The notes beneath the pieces are model-generated. The model worked only from the letters and a program-made list of their open reading frames with translations. It was not told where the DNA came from and did not search any database. Shown piece by piece: positions 26,239 through 34,465 of a DNA stretch of 64,000 bases. How positions within the stretch are numbered: the first letter of the stretch is position 1; each line of letters starts with the position of its first letter. This stretch comes from an uncultured Bacteroidales bacterium (GTDB taxonomy: Bacteria; Bacteroidota; Bacteroidia; Bacteroidales; UBA932). The stretch is from assembly GCA_944323825.1 (NCBI GenBank), contig CALUTY010000001.1, forward strand, positions 124,001-188,000, read 5' to 3'. Made by a program: the position numbers and the translations under genes.

Positions 26239-28377
26239 TCAGAATTTGCCGTCCTTGTTGGCCTCCTCAACCGCCTGATAAAGGTCAGTCGGATAATTGC
26301 CGTTGAAACATGCCAGGCAGAGGTCGCTGCGCCGTCCGGCCTTGTACAGGGCTCCTTCCGAGAGGAAAGCAAGGGAATCCGCACCTATGGCCCGGCAGGC
26401 CTCCTCCACCGATCTTCTGGCGCAGAGCAGTTCATCGTAAGTGGAGATGTCCACCCCGTAGAAGCATGGCATCTTGATGGGAGGACTCGCTATTCGCAGA
26501 TGCACTTCACTGGCACCGGCCTCACGCAGCATCGTCACTATCCGCCTTGAAGTGGTCCCCCTGACAATGGAGTCGTCAATGAGCACCACCCTCTTGCCTT
26601 TCACTATGGTCTTGACGGCAGAAAGCTTCATCCTCACACCTTTTTCCCTCATTGACTGGGACGGCTGGATGAATGTCCTGCCGATATATTTGTTCTTTAT
26701 CAGACCCATTTCATACGGGAGGCCGCTCGCCTCGCTGTAGCCCATCGCGGCACTGAGGCTCGAATCCGGCACGCCCACGACGATGTCCGCATCCGCAGGG
26801 GCCTCCTCAAAGAGCAGTCTGCCGCTTTCCTTTCTGAAACTGTGGACATTACGACCCTCTATGTCGCTGTCAGGACGGGCGAAATATACATACTCCATGG
26901 CACACATGGCGTTGCGTCTGTATTCAGAATATCTCCTGCTGCGGATGCCGTGGCTGTCAATGGTTATTATCTCACCCGGCTCCACATCCCTTACGAATTC
27001 AGCACCTATCACATCAAATGCACAGGTCTCGCTGCTGAGGACATAGCCGTCACCGAGCCTGCCTATCGAAAGGGGACGGAGCCCGTATTTGTCCCTGCAG
27101 GCATATATCCTGTTGGAAGTCATGATTATGAATGCAAATGCCCCCTCTATCATGTTCAGGGCATCCACAATGGCGAAAATCCTCGGCTTGTTCACAGAGT
27201 CCTTCTTGATGAGGTGGGCAAGTATCTCGCTGTCGGAAGTGGACTGGAAAAGGCTGCCGCGATTTTCAAGATATTTCCTCAACGGGGCGGAATTGACAAG
27301 GTTGCCGTTGTGGGCAAGAGCAAAGTCCCCGGTATTGTGCCTGAAGAGAAAAGGCTGCACATTCTCTATCCCTCCGCCTCCCGTGGTAGAGTAACGCACA
27401 TGGCCTATGGCCATATTTCCACGGAGTCCGGAAAGCTTGTCCTCATTGAAGACTTCGGTGACAAGCCCCTCTCCCTTGACCCTTTTCAGGACCCCGGCAT
27501 CATTGGCCGAAACTATCCCGCAGCCCTCCTGTCCACGGTGCTGGAGCGCATGAAGTCCATAATATGTCAGATTGGCCGCATCAGGCACTCCATATACTGC
27601 AAAGACGCCACATTCTTCATGCAGTCCTTTCTCAAAGAAAGGGGAAACAGCCAGAAGCCGGGAATATATTTCCCTGTAGGCATCCCCGACCTTGCCCATG
27701 TCCCTGCGGAACCTGTCCTTGTCAAGCCTCTCCCCGGTCCTTATGTCCCAAAAACGGGCATTGTCCGGAGTGATGTGGTCCGCAAGCATCAGGCTCCCGT
27801 CCGGAAGACGGCCGAACTCTACCTTGAAGTCCACCAGGTCTATGCCTATTCCCTTGAACAGGGGCAGAAGGATGGAATTGATCTTTTCCGTCATGGAATA
27901 CATTTCCCGAAGCTCCGCATATGTCACCAGGCCGAGGGCAACGGCATGATGGTCATTTATCAGAGGGTCACCGAGGTCATTGCTCTTATAGCACAGGTCA
28001 TAGATCGTGTTTTCCGGCCTTATGCCCTCCTCAATGCCGAGCCTTCGGGCCATTGAACCGGCAATCACATTCCTCACTATCATCTCGATGGGGATGATGT
28101 CCGTCTTTGTGCACAGCTGGGAATCGGCGGAAACCATCCTGATGAACGGAGTCCGGACCCCGCCGCGCTCAAGATGCCCGGCCAGCATGGCTGATATCTC
28201 ATTGTTCATCTGTCCCTTCCCGGCTATCCTGGCCTTCTTTATCATGTTGTAGGCCGTGATGCCGTCGGTGAACCGCACGAGGATGCGTGACGGGTCCATG
28301 TCGGCATATATCTTTATCGCCACCCCGTCATAAATGACAGGACGGCTGCCTTCTTCATTCAAATGATGCTGTTCCAT
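26239..28377 (-). CDS. purF: Fused PurC-like/PurF amidophosphoribosyltransferase
   Basis: 712 residues from MEQHHLNEEG at 28377. Residues 10-245 are SAICAR synthetase-like (KGQMNNEISAML, VRNVIAGSMARRLGIEEG, LVDFKVEFG). Residues 256-712 are PurF, which makes phosphoribosylamine from PRPP and glutamine: C256 in EECGVFAVYG, RYSTTGGG, the PRPP loop VVLIDDSIVRGTTS (597-610), and all four expected Fe-S ligands (C492, C638, C687, C690). PurF needs its cysteine at a free N terminus. The GLHEE before C256 closely matches the B. subtilis propeptide end, so self-cleavage into two proteins is inferred. The PurC half reads YDGVAIKIY instead of GKAKxxY and ADHITPD instead of DEISPD, so its activity is doubtful. 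Confidence 0.92.
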   Translation of the reverse strand: MEQHHLNEEGSRPVIYDGVAIKIYADMDPSRILVRFTDGITAYNMIKKARIAGKGQMNNEISAMLAGHLERGGVRTPFIRMVSADSQLCTKTDIIPIEMIVRNVIAGSMARRLGIEEGIRPENTIYDLCYKSNDLGDPLINDHHAVALGLVTYAELREMYSMTEKINSILLPLFKGIGIDLVDFKVEFGRLPDGSLMLADHITPDNARFWDIRTGERLDKDRFRRDMGKVGDAYREIYSRLLAVSPFFEKGLHEECGVFAVYGVPDAANLTYYGLHALQHRGQEGCGIVSANDAGVLKRVKGEGLVTEVFNEDKLSGLRGNMAIGHVRYSTTGGGGIENVQPFLFRHNTGDFALAHNGNLVNSAPLRKYLENRGSLFQSTSDSEILAHLIKKDSVNKPRIFAIVDALNMIEGAFAFIIMTSNRIYACRDKYGLRPLSIGRLGDGYVLSSETCAFDVIGAEFVRDVEPGEIITIDSHGIRSRRYSEYRRNAMCAMEYVYFARPDSDIEGRNVHSFRKESGRLLFEEAPADADIVVGVPDSSLSAAMGYSEASGLPYEMGLIKNKYIGRTFIQPSQSMREKGVRMKLSAVKTIVKGKRVVLIDDSIVRGTTSRRIVTMLREAGASEVHLRIASPPIKMPCFYGVDISTYDELLCARRSVEEACRAIGADSLAFLSEGALYKAGRRSDLCLACFNGNYPTDLYQAVEEANKDGKF

Positions 28378-28383
28378 AATGAT

Positions 28384-28428
28384 ATAATAAAAGGCCCGGT
28401 CAGGGAGCCGAAGCATCCGGGACCGGGC
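28384..28428 (-). terminator. Terminator-like hairpin between purL and purC-purF
   Basis: Perfect 8-bp arms GCCCGGTC and GACCGGGC (28394-28401 and 28421-28428) with a 19-base loop, followed on the minus strand by CTTTTATTAT. It starts 8 bases after the purL stop and ends only a few bases before the next start codon. It could lower expression of the distal purine genes or act as an attenuator. Confidence 0.6.
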
Positions 28429-28435
28429 AGAAATG

Positions 28436-31400
28436 TCAGTTGCCTCTGAAATACCTTACGGCATTGTCGAAGAGAGGCTGTTCAAGCTCTTCCTCAATGT
28501 TCCTGAACAGGTTCCGCTCATATCTTTCGGTATGCCCCATCTTTCCGAGTATCTGTCCGTCCGGGCTCACTATGCCTTCTATGGCGTAATAAGAGCCGTT
28601 AGGATTGTACGGCGACTCCATCGTCACTTCTTCGGATACCGGATCGACATACTGGAACGCCACCTGCCCGTTTGCAAAGAGCTCCCTTGCAAGATCTTCG
28701 TTCACCACGAACTTCCCTTCGCCGTGACTGACCGCGATGGTGTGCAGGTCACCTACGGAAAAGCCCGAAAGCCACGGGGAATTGGTCGTTGCGACTCTTG
28801 TCGTGACCATCTGGGAGATATGGCGGTTGATGTCATTCCTGAACAATACAGGGGAATCCTTCGTGACCATGCCGAGACGGCCATAAGGAAGGAGGCCGGA
28901 CTTCACGAGGGCCTGGAATCCGTTGCAGATGCCGAGTATCAGACCGCCTCTGTCGAGAAGCTTATGTATCTCTTCTGCTATATCCTTGTTGTTCAATACA
29001 TTCGCAATGAATTTCCCGCTTCCGTCAGGCTCGTCCCCGGCAGAGAATCCGCCGCAGAGGGCCAGGATATGACACTCGGAAATGTTCTTCTTCATTTCAG
29101 CAATTGACCCGAAGATGTCATCGGCAGTCAGGTTGCGGAACACGCTCATGCGCACATCAGCCCCTGCCTTGCGGAATGCCTTGGCCGTGTCATAGTCGCA
29201 GTTGGTGCCGGGGAAGACAGGCAGATAGGCCACCGGCTTCTCCACAGGCTCGCCCTTGTACCTCATCTCGGCCTTCTTTTTCTTGAGAGGCTTCACGCCT
29301 TCCATTCCGGCAGGCACCGTACCCTCATGAGAAGGGGCGCAGCTGTCAGGGTATATTCCGGAGAATCTCGCCCCGTTGGTCTCCATCATTTCAAAGATGG
29401 AAATCTGAGTGCCGTTGATGTGGAGCATTCCGTCCTCGCCTGTCGTAACCTCGCCGAGATATTCCGCAGCAGGGAAATCGAGAGGCTTTTCACATTCAAC
29501 GAGGATGGAACCGTAACTGTAGTTGAAAAGGTCTTCCTCTGAAACCTTCACATCCACACCGAACGCATTGCCGAAGGACATCTTGCACAGGGCCTCGGCC
29601 ACGCCTCCGAATCCTATTGCGTATGCAGCCACGATGTTTCCGTTTCCGATCTGCTCATGGACATACCTGAAATTGGCCTTGAGCTGCTCCGTGTCAGGCA
29701 TCCAGTTCTTCAGCGGAGTATGTCTTATGAGATAGAGCTTGTCCCCGTCCCATTTGAGTTCAGGAGAAATCACCTTTCCGGCATTGACTGTGGTAATGCC
29801 GAAGGCCATGAGCATAGGAGGCACATTGATGTTTTCGAAAGTGCCGCTCATGGAATCCTTTCCGCCTATGGACGGCAGCCCCAGTTCCACCTGCATGCGG
29901 ATGGCACCGAGGAGGGCGCTGAGAGGCTTGCCCCAGGACTTCCTGTCGTGCATCCTTTCGAAATATTCCTGATAAGAGAAGCGCATCTTCTCGTATGAGG
30001 CACCGGATGCCACCACCTTTGCACAGGCTTCCACCACTGAGTAGGCAGCCCCGTGATAAGGACTCCATGAAGATATGTAAGGGTTGTAGCCGAAAGCCAT
30101 GACGCTGGCGGTGTCGGTGTAGCCGTCTGCCGGAAGCTTCTGGACGGAAACCTGGGTTTCTGTAGTCTGGAGGCAGCCTCCGAACGGCATAAGCACGGTC
30201 GAGCGGCCTATGGTGGAGTCGAACATTTCAATCAGACCCTTCTGTGAGGTCACATTCCAGTCCTGCAGGTCATTGGCAATCTTCTCTTCGAGGCTGTCCC
30301 CTTCCGGCTTTCTCTCGAACGGGTTCCTTTCCTCAACTGCAGCCACAGTGGCCTTGGCATAATGCCTTGCCCCGGCACTGTCGATGAACTCGCGGGAAAG
30401 GTCCACAACAAGCTTCCCTGCATTATACATACGCAGCCTTGAGGTGTCAGTGACATCGGCGACATGCGTCACCTCGACATTCTCGCTTGCGCAATAATTT
30501 TCAAATGCTTCCCTGTCCTTGGCCTCAACCACCACTGCCATCCTTTCCTGCGATTCGCTGATGGCAAGTTCGGTGGAGTTGAGCCCGCTGTATTTCACGG
30601 GGACACGGTCAAGATATATGTCCAGCCCGTCCGCAAGCTCTCCGATGGCCACGCTGACTCCGCCTGCGCCGAAGTCGTTGGATTTCTTTATGAGCCTTGT
30701 GACCTCCGGCCTGCGGAAAAGCCTCTGGAGTTTCCTTTCCTCAGGGGCATTTCCCTTCTGCACCTCGCTTCCGCAGGTTTCAAGGGATGCCTCTGTATGT
30801 TCCTTCGACGAGCCCGTAGCCCCTCCGATGCCGTCACGCCCGGTGCGTCCGCCCAAAAGCAGGATCACATCTCCAGGTGCAGGGCTTTCCCTGCGGACAT
30901 TCTCAGCCTTGACAGCTCCGACGACAGCCCCGACCTCAAGCCTCTTGGCCACATATCCCGGATGGTATATCTCACGGACATGGGTCGTGGCAAGGCCGAT
31001 CTGGTTGCCGTAGCTGGAGTAGCCGGCGGCAGCCTTGCGGCTGATGACCTTCTGAGGCAGCTTGCCCGGAATGGTATCGGACACCTTCTGGTATATGTCC
31101 CCGGCTCCCGTCACACGCATTGCCTGATATACATAGCTCCTGCCGGAAAGCGGGTCCCTGATGGCCCCTCCGAGACAGGTGGCTGCCCCTCCGAACGGCT
31201 CTATTTCAGTAGGATGGTTGTGGGTCTCATTCTTGAACTGGAGAAGCCATTTTTCAATCTTCCCGTCCACATCCACATCCACATATATGCTGCACGCATT
31301 GTTCTCTTCGCTCACTTCCATGTCGTCAAGATGCCCCTTCGACTTGAGATAGCGGGCACCTATGGTAGCCATGTCCATGAGGTTCAGTCCCTTGCTCTCA

Positions 31401-32176
31401 CGGCCGAGTTCCTTGCGCATCTTCAGATAAAGGCTGTATGTCCCTTCAATGTCCTCCTTTATGAAAGACTCTTCGATGTCCACATCCTGGAGTTCGGTGG
31501 TGAAAGTGGTATGGCGGCAGTGGTCGCTCCAGTAGGTGTCAAGAATCCGGAGCTCGGTCTCATAAGGGTCCCTGCCCTCCCTGCTGAAATAATTGACCAC
31601 TTCCCTGAGGTCATCGCTGTTCATTGCAAGCCCCATCTGCCTGCAGTATGGTCCGAATTCCTCCTCCTTCATGGAAGTGAATCCCTCCAGCACCTTCACC
31701 GGCTTCACAGGAGCCTGTTCCGTGTCGCTCAGCACCGAAAGGTCCTTCTGCCTTGACTCCACGGCATTTATATAATAGTGTTTTATCCTGTCGATGTCCC
31801 TGTCGGAAACACTCTTGTCGAATATGAGAAGTCTGGAGCTCTTGATGTGCACATCCGCCTGCGGGTCTATCAGCCGCACGCAGTCCACCGCAGAAGCCGC
31901 CCTCTGGTCGAACTGCCCCGGAAGATATTCCACCGCGATGTACCTGCAGTCCGAAAGGTCGCATTCATCAGTGACATTGTCCGTCATTATCTCTCCGAAC
32001 ACCCCGTAGCGGCTCTTCTCAAGCAGCTCCGGCGTGAATCCGAAAAGGTCATAGACATTCAGCAGCCGGAGGCTTTCCAATGAAAGCTGCAGATTCTCGT
32101 TCAGCTCATTCATCAGGCTCCTGGCCTCAACCTGAAATTCAGGATATTTCTCTACAAAGACACGGTAATTGCCCAT
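28436..32176 (-). CDS. purL: Phosphoribosylformylglycinamidine synthase, large form
   Basis: 1246 residues, the single-chain form that needs no PurS or PurQ. Uses glutamine and ATP to make FGAM. Order: N-terminal PurS-like part (1-150), linker with SDHCRHTTF, two AIRS-type halves (FKNETHNHPTEIEPFGGAATCLGGAIRD is split here as FKNETHNHPTEIEPF and GGAATCLGGAIRD), and a C-terminal class I glutaminase from about residue 985 (PVFPGTNCDYD, GICNGFQAL with the nucleophile cysteine, SHGEGKF). It follows purK by 30 bases. Confidence 0.97.
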   Translation of the reverse strand: MGNYRVFVEKYPEFQVEARSLMNELNENLQLSLESLRLLNVYDLFGFTPELLEKSRYGVFGEIMTDNVTDECDLSDCRYIAVEYLPGQFDQRAASAVDCVRLIDPQADVHIKSSRLLIFDKSVSDRDIDRIKHYYINAVESRQKDLSVLSDTEQAPVKPVKVLEGFTSMKEEEFGPYCRQMGLAMNSDDLREVVNYFSREGRDPYETELRILDTYWSDHCRHTTFTTELQDVDIEESFIKEDIEGTYSLYLKMRKELGRESKGLNLMDMATIGARYLKSKGHLDDMEVSEENNACSIYVDVDVDGKIEKWLLQFKNETHNHPTEIEPFGGAATCLGGAIRDPLSGRSYVYQAMRVTGAGDIYQKVSDTIPGKLPQKVISRKAAAGYSSYGNQIGLATTHVREIYHPGYVAKRLEVGAVVGAVKAENVRRESPAPGDVILLLGGRTGRDGIGGATGSSKEHTEASLETCGSEVQKGNAPEERKLQRLFRRPEVTRLIKKSNDFGAGGVSVAIGELADGLDIYLDRVPVKYSGLNSTELAISESQERMAVVVEAKDREAFENYCASENVEVTHVADVTDTSRLRMYNAGKLVVDLSREFIDSAGARHYAKATVAAVEERNPFERKPEGDSLEEKIANDLQDWNVTSQKGLIEMFDSTIGRSTVLMPFGGCLQTTETQVSVQKLPADGYTDTASVMAFGYNPYISSWSPYHGAAYSVVEACAKVVASGASYEKMRFSYQEYFERMHDRKSWGKPLSALLGAIRMQVELGLPSIGGKDSMSGTFENINVPPMLMAFGITTVNAGKVISPELKWDGDKLYLIRHTPLKNWMPDTEQLKANFRYVHEQIGNGNIVAAYAIGFGGVAEALCKMSFGNAFGVDVKVSEEDLFNYSYGSILVECEKPLDFPAAEYLGEVTTGEDGMLHINGTQISIFEMMETNGARFSGIYPDSCAPSHEGTVPAGMEGVKPLKKKKAEMRYKGEPVEKPVAYLPVFPGTNCDYDTAKAFRKAGADVRMSVFRNLTADDIFGSIAEMKKNISECHILALCGGFSAGDEPDGSGKFIANVLNNKDIAEEIHKLLDRGGLILGICNGFQALVKSGLLPYGRLGMVTKDSPVLFRNDINRHISQMVTTRVATTNSPWLSGFSVGDLHTIAVSHGEGKFVVNEDLARELFANGQVAFQYVDPVSEEVTMESPYNPNGSYYAIEGIVSPDGQILGKMGHTERYERNLFRNIEEELEQPLFDNAVRYFRGN

Positions 32177-32206
32177 ATATGCTATAAATATGTATTTTCA
32201 AAAATA

Positions 32207-33589
32207 TCAGACGAATCTGTACGCCCAGTCGGCATAATAGCTGTCCAATGTCATCGGCACGAAAGTTATATGCCCCATCTTCCTCTTCGGCCTCGACTGC
32301 GTCTTGCCGTAAAGGTGCACATACACTCCCCTGCCTGCCTCTCCGCAGAATGCATTGTCCACATCTTCAGGAGAAGACACCTCGATTCCCGGACCTGCCC
32401 CGCGCAACGATTCAGCCACTATCATCTTGGCGGCATCGAGGTCCTGTCCGAGAATGTTCTTCATCACGGTCGGTGCTATCAGTTCCGGCACCGTCAGCGG
32501 CATGTCCAGCAGGAAATGACAGAGTTCCCGGTACTGGCTGGTGGTACATCCTTCTATGGTATAGTGTCCGCTGTTGTGCGGCCGCGGAGCCATTTCATTG
32601 AAATAGAAATCATCGCCCTTGACGAAAAGTTCTATGGCCAATATGCCCTTATATCCGCATCCCTTCATGAAGGATTCGCAGGCAGATGTCATCCTGCGGC
32701 ATGTCTCATTTTCCCTGCCGTTTCTCTGGAGCCCGGATGTCGGCACTATGCTCAGGTCAAGTATGCCGTCCCTGTGTATGTTCCTTGCCACAGGGAAATG
32801 GATGATGTCACTGCCGTCCGACACCATCACCACGCTCGCCTCGAAGTCGAAGTCAATCATCTCCTCCAGTATGCACGGCACGGAAAGCAGTTCGGCGGCC
32901 TTTTCTATGTCCTTGAAGCTCCTTATCACAGCCTGTCCATGGCCGTCATAGCCAAGTCTGCGTGTCTTCAGCACACATGGCTTTCCCATCCTCCCCACTG
33001 CTGCAGCCAGCTGCACTAGCCTTTCCTGCGGGGTCATGGCGGCGGCTTCATCCTCAGTCATCGGCACGACTACGGTTCCTATTTCCGGAACAGTTTCAGC
33101 GGTCTTGTTCTTTTCCGCCTTGCCTGCCCTGGATTTTTTCCCCGATGCTTCAACAGTCCCCTCATGAATTTCTTCCTCCGCAGCGGCAGAAGCGGATTCC
33201 GTTCTGACAGGGAGGGCGAAATATTCCGGTGTCATCAGCCCGTGCGCCCTGGCGTTGTCCTTCTCCCGCAGCCTGTCCTGGGAATCAAAAAGAGGAGCTA
33301 TGCCCTGCTTGATATTGTATTTCCCTTCAAGATGCCTCAGGATGTCACCCGGCACATTCTCGAATTCATACGTCACGACATCAGAGCCTTCACAAAGGCG
33401 CTCCAAGGCCTTCTGGTCATCAAAGGCCCCGACCACCCTGGCATCAGCCTCCGCAAATGCGGGCGCATCTGCAGACGGGTCGAGCACCGTGACAAATGCA
33501 TCAAAATGGTGAGCCTCCTGCGCTATCATCAGCCCAAGCTGCCCGCCTCCTATTATTCCTATTCTCTTTTTCATCGGATTCTTTCTCAA
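32207..33589 (-). CDS. purK: N5-carboxyaminoimidazole ribonucleotide synthase with inserted linker
   Basis: 460 residues; typical PurK are 350-390. ATP-grasp enzyme that carboxylates AIR at N5 for PurE. Start 33589 or 33574 (MKKRIGIIGGGQLGLM) are both possible. Conserved parts: GGGQLGLM, VTYEFENVP, CVLKTRRLGYDGHGQ, EEMIDFDFEASVV, EMAPRPHNSGHYTIEG. Between YFALPV (about 127) and the LAAAVGRMGKPC helix (about 194) lies a low-complexity stretch of roughly 65 residues rich in Glu, Ala, Lys and Thr, replacing the few residues seen in most PurK. It is probably a surface loop. Confidence 0.94.
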   Translation of the reverse strand: MRKNPMKKRIGIIGGGQLGLMIAQEAHHFDAFVTVLDPSADAPAFAEADARVVGAFDDQKALERLCEGSDVVTYEFENVPGDILRHLEGKYNIKQGIAPLFDSQDRLREKDNARAHGLMTPEYFALPVRTESASAAAEEEIHEGTVEASGKKSRAGKAEKNKTAETVPEIGTVVVPMTEDEAAAMTPQERLVQLAAAVGRMGKPCVLKTRRLGYDGHGQAVIRSFKDIEKAAELLSVPCILEEMIDFDFEASVVMVSDGSDIIHFPVARNIHRDGILDLSIVPTSGLQRNGRENETCRRMTSACESFMKGCGYKGILAIELFVKGDDFYFNEMAPRPHNSGHYTIEGCTTSQYRELCHFLLDMPLTVPELIAPTVMKNILGQDLDAAKMIVAESLRGAGPGIEVSSPEDVDNAFCGEAGRGVYVHLYGKTQSRPKRKMGHITFVPMTLDSYYADWAYRFV

Positions 33590-33615
33590 GATTCTGCCGG
33601 ATATCCGCTGCAGCC

Positions 33616-34083
33616 TTATATTTCCGCTTTCAACACAGTTTCAGTCTGGTTTTTCCTGAATGCCTCCAGCCTGTGCGCAACTTCAGGATCCTGAAGCGAA
33701 AGGATGGATGCCGCGATCAGCGCCGCATTTTTCGCCCCGTTGATTGCAACCGTAGCCACAGGAACCCCGGCAGGCATCTGCACTATGGACAGCAGGGAAT
33801 CAAGCCCGTTGAGAGCCCTGGACTTCACAGGAACCCCGATCACAGGCAGCGTGGTCATCGCCGCCACCATCCCCGGAAGATGAGCAGCCCCTCCTGCCCC
33901 GGCAATTATCACACTTATGCCGCGTTCCCTTGCCGTATGGGCATATTCATACATCAGATCCGGTGTCCTGTGCGCACTGACCACCTTTTTTTCATAGTCA
34001 ACACCAAGCTCTTCAAGCATTTCCACGGCCCCGGACATGACCTCATAGTCACTCGTGGAGCCCATAATGATCCCAACTTTCAT
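33616..34083 (-). CDS. purE: N5-carboxyaminoimidazole ribonucleotide mutase
   Basis: 155 residues. Converts N5-CAIR to CAIR, directly after PurK. Class I PurE motifs: [27 protein letters not shown] with the active-site histidine, [46 protein letters not shown] (present in parts). It is the first gene of the block, 26 bases before purK, with a promoter at 34163 and a structured leader. Confidence 0.97.
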   Translation of the reverse strand: MKVGIIMGSTSDYEVMSGAVEMLEELGVDYEKKVVSAHRTPDLMYEYAHTARERGISVIIAGAGGAAHLPGMVAAMTTLPVIGVPVKSRALNGLDSLLSIVQMPAGVPVATVAINGAKNAALIAASILSLQDPEVAHRLEAFRKNQTETVLKAEI

Positions 34084-34162
34084 GATATCAAGAAAATGTC
34101 AATACAACCAGCCGACTGGCCCCGCCTGTTTCCGGCCCGCAGAACCACAGGCAAGGCGGGAG

Positions 34163-34170
34163 CAAAGGTA
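34163..34170 (-). promoter_or_regulatory. purE -7 promoter box
   Basis: TACCTTTG on the minus strand, 79 bases before the purE start; transcription would begin near 34156. The leader then contains an inverted repeat (CCAGTCGGCTGG, 34108-34119) and GCCTGT/ACAGGC arms, so it is structured. No match to the PurR box or purine riboswitch was recognised. Confidence 0.5.
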
Positions 34171-34248
34171 GTCAAATTTTCCGGCTTTTCGGCATCATGC
34201 CCCAAATGAACTGAATAATTTTTGCCGATGGGATTAATCTGCATACAC

Positions 34249-34260
34249 ATGTTCATACAT
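34249..34260. promoter_or_regulatory. Candidate GntR operator, distal site
   Basis: ATGT-TCAT-ACAT, a palindrome with a four-base centre. The surrounding 15 bases (ATGTTCATACATTTT, 34249-34263) recur exactly at 42422-42436 before the ROK kinase gene. It lies 139 bases before the GH92 -7 box in the purE-GH92 gap (34084-34465), which otherwise holds only the two promoters and AT-rich sequence. Confidence 0.5.
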
Positions 34261-34398
34261 TTTATAAAATACAAAGTATTGTATCAGTTTCACAAAATGA
34301 CACAGAAAGAGGCAATAACATCTATATAAAATGTTTTTCAGAAAGAGGACAATGCATTTTTACTTTTTATAAAAATTTTATTTTCCAGATATTTGGTC

Positions 34399-34406
34399 TA
34401 TATTTG
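34399..34406 (+). promoter_or_regulatory. GH92 -7 promoter box
   Basis: TATATTTG fits TAnnTTTG. Transcription would start near 34413, giving a leader of about 50 bases. The -33 region is T-rich but has no clear TTG. The box overlaps a candidate repressor site. Confidence 0.5.
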
Positions 34407-34415
34407 TACATACAT
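34404..34415. promoter_or_regulatory. Candidate GntR operator at the GH92 promoter
   Basis: TTGT-ACAT-ACAT overlaps the end of the -7 box and the expected transcription start, an ideal place for repression. One of four WTGT-N4-ACAW sites in this locus. Confidence 0.5.
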
Positions 34416-34465
34416 ATTAAAATTACCGGCTCAAAAACACGACAAACCAACATCAACAGAAAAAT

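Noticed and set aside
26842..28056. 404-residue frame opposite the purC-purF fusion
   Set aside because: Antisense to conserved motifs on the other strand; the protein has no family features.
30464..31756. 430-residue frame opposite purL
   Set aside because: It is the complement of a well-supported conserved gene, has no recognisable domain, and follows from the codon bias of purL.
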